A stretch of DNA of 34,629 nucleotides from Opitutales bacterium (lineage in GTDB: Bacteria > Verrucomicrobiota > Verrucomicrobiia > Opitutales > UBA953). Within the stretch, counting starts at the first letter, position 1; each line of letters opens with the position of its first letter. This document shows, one piece after another, positions 33,382 through 34,629 of this stretch. The position numbers were made by a program, and so were the translations under genes. The notes beneath the pieces were generated by a model, which worked only from the letters and a program-made list of their open reading frames with translations, was not told where the DNA came from and did not search any database. The stretch lies in assembly GCA_017935025.1 (NCBI GenBank), contig JAGBIL010000043.1, positions 1 to 34,629 of the forward strand. Reading direction: 5' to 3'.

Positions 33382-33986
33382 TCATTTTCGAGCTTGGAGA
33401 AAACAAGGCCGTCGCGGTATGCGCCGTACGCAAATTTCGCGTCGCGCAGTTTGCCCTCGAAGGTGTATCCGAGCCGCTTGGCGACGGCGGCGGAAGCGAG
33501 ATTTTCCGCGTCGCACTCGATAACGCAACGGTGGATTCCGTGCGCGAAGAGCTCTTTTTCCAGAAGCCGGACAAATTCCGTCGCGTAGCCGTTCCCGCAG
33601 GCGTCTTTGTCCAAATAATAACCGAACTCCGCCATACGGTTCATGTGCGAAATCGTGTGCACACCTCCGGCACCGACCATTTTTCCGGAAATTTTGTCGA
33701 AGAAAACGTATTCAAAGGATTTTTGCGCGTCCCAATTTTCCGAAAAAATATCGGTAACGACACGCACGTCGTCGAGCGTTCCCGTGCCGTCGATCCAAAA
33801 CAGAAAGCGGCGCAAATGCTCGCGGGAACGATCAATCAGCGAGAAAAGTTCGGCATCGTGCGCGTGCGTGCGGCGGCGGACGACGATTTTTTCTCCCGTA
33901 ATTTCCCCGGGCAAAGAAAATTTTTTAAATTCCTGTAATCCTAAATCAAGCATGGGTTCAAAGAGGCTCAAACAAACATCAGCCAC
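33378..33986 (-). CDS. GNAT-family N-acetyltransferase, RimJ/RimL-like
   Basis: 202 residues. Visible: the beta-4 region (FGYYLDKDACGNGYATEFVRLLEKELF, where GNGYA binds the acetyl-CoA pyrophosphate), then IHRCVIECDAENLASAAVAKRLGYTFEG, the usual RimJ/RimL/SpeG ending. Acetylated target unknown (ribosomal N-terminus, polyamine or small molecule). An in-frame internal ATG at 33953 is a possible alternative start. It is first in the minus-strand operon and is translationally coupled to the SAHH-like gene. Confidence 0.88.
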   Translation of the reverse strand: MADVCLSLFEPMLDLGLQEFKKFSLPGEITGEKIVVRRRTHAHDAELFSLIDRSREHLRRFLFWIDGTGTLDDVRVVTDIFSENWDAQKSFEYVFFDKISGKMVGAGGVHTISHMNRMAEFGYYLDKDACGNGYATEFVRLLEKELFAHGIHRCVIECDAENLASAAVAKRLGYTFEGKLRDAKFAYGAYRDGLVFSKLENE

Positions 33987-34250
33987 ACTGCCCGATCTTT
34001 CAAGTTTTTTATGAAAATCCTACGATTCCGGAAACGAAACCTGCCTCTCGAACCCGTAAACGACAATCGCCGGACGCGGGAACGCCACGCATGACAATGG
34101 ATGAGTTAGACTTCGTTTCCATGAAAAAATCTTACCCTACTAAAAAAATACGTTAGAACCGTTGTATCCGGTTTTTGCCGTAGCGGTGTTGAACTTGGCG
34201 ATGCTTTCGCTGTTCAGAATCAAGAGTGGAAAGAATGAAAACTAAAATTT
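33987..34250. other. Non-coding stretch, no gene recognised
   Basis: 264 bp. It contains one octamer copy (34077-34084) and an inverted GGAAACGAA / TTCGTTTCC pair (about 34030 and 34113). No tRNA or clear terminator seen. Confidence 0.35.
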
Positions 34251-34629
34251 TCATATAACCCAAATCTTTCCGGATGATTCCTGCGGAAAGTAAGGGTCTT
34301 GATACCCTTTCCTAATCATCCCCGCGTGGCCGCTATCTGCAAAGAACGCTGTCTGATTACGATTCTCTATACATTTACGGTACTCCCGCGCCTTTTCGAC
34401 TGTTTTCCATGTATATGTAGGAGGTCCAAACGTTTTTCCAAGAAATGCCATCATTTTTGAGGCTGAAATAATATAGTATTTCCCGTCCCCCTTTAGTAGC
34501 GTTCCGGGTTTTATCGGCTGCCCGGAAACAGGGTCTGTTGTTTTTTTATATGTTTTGAAATTATCGTTTAAAACGCCTCCGTCAGATTTAGAAATACTCT
34601 TTCCATGTTTCACAAGTGAAACAGAAACA
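34251..34629 (-). CDS. Unrecognised protein, 5' end probably outside the window
   Basis: The frame is open to the window edge; a GTG at 34613 would give 120 residues, but the protein may be longer. Content: SGQPIKPGTLLKGDGKYYII, a central Lys/Arg-rich helix (WKTVEKAREYRKCIENRN) and the C-terminal DSGHAGMIRKGYQDPYFP. No family recognised. It could be the C-terminal domain of a larger secreted or toxin-like protein, but no diagnostic motif supports this. It is AT-richer than its neighbours and lacks the octamer, which suggests foreign origin. Confidence 0.45.
   Translation of the reverse strand, partial: VSVSLVKHGKSISKSDGGVLNDNFKTYKKTTDPVSGQPIKPGTLLKGDGKYYIISASKMMAFLGKTFGPPTYTWKTVEKAREYRKCIENRNQTAFFADSGHAGMIRKGYQDPYFPQESSGKIWVI

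Noticed and set aside
28127..33588. Long open frames opposite glgC (minus strand) and opposite the deaminase/SAHH-like genes (+ strand)
   Set aside because: Same reason: the frames mirror strong coding sequence on the other strand and carry no recognisable motif.

Overview
The window looks like a chromosomal segment of a Verrucomicrobiota bacterium, probably Opitutae-like. This is inferred from the ileS / DksA-like gene pair, the lysine/alanine-rich histone-H1-like tail on the DksA homologue, a PEP-CTERM-anchored exported protein and the general protein flavour; no rRNA gene is present to confirm it. Most genes are GC-rich. The strongest compositional feature is an octamer, CGTTCCCG / CGGGAACG. 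I count close to 100 copies by eye in both orientations and all reading frames, where about one would be expected at random.

Layout. 1-4166 (+): 3' end of ileS, a DksA/TraR-like regulator and thiC; the last two each end in a near-identical terminator carrying the octamer in its loop. 4167-8800 (mostly -): a TonB/TolA-like protein, an AsmA-like membrane protein ending in seven 11-residue repeats, and nuoF and nuoE. 8935-14965 (+): a PEP-CTERM trypsin-like protease, then a compact operon of NeuD-type acyltransferase, ACP, SDR reductase, KAS III, VOC protein, FkbH-like HAD protein and a second ACP. It probably builds and transfers a small acyl group, perhaps glycerate-derived, onto a cell-surface glycan or metabolite.

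14996-26072 (-): a cupin gene, then a type I restriction-modification island. In transcription order it holds hsdM, a truncated rhuM, a Fic gene, hsdS, an OLD-family ATPase/Toprim nuclease, a 54-residue ORF, an unknown gene, a four-helix-bundle gene, a second Fic gene and a remnant of hsdR. hsdS is broken by an 11-G tract exactly between its two target-recognition halves, so it is very likely phase-variable. hsdR has lost its helicase core through a deletion. Together these suggest a methylation-only, phase-switching epigenetic system. Three 40-bp-spaced palindromes lie directly upstream of the first Fic gene and look like an operator array.

26131-34629: a GH20 hexosaminidase (-), glgC and a RadC-like gene (+), then a minus-strand group with a GNAT acetyltransferase, an S-adenosylhomocysteine-hydrolase-like protein, an SAH/MTA deaminase-like amidohydrolase and an alpha/beta hydrolase, and an unrecognised AT-richer gene at the right edge. 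Two intergenic elements (6676-6781 and 32191-32285) share a concentric-palindrome architecture with the same TTTTGCC-nnn-GGCAAAA core.
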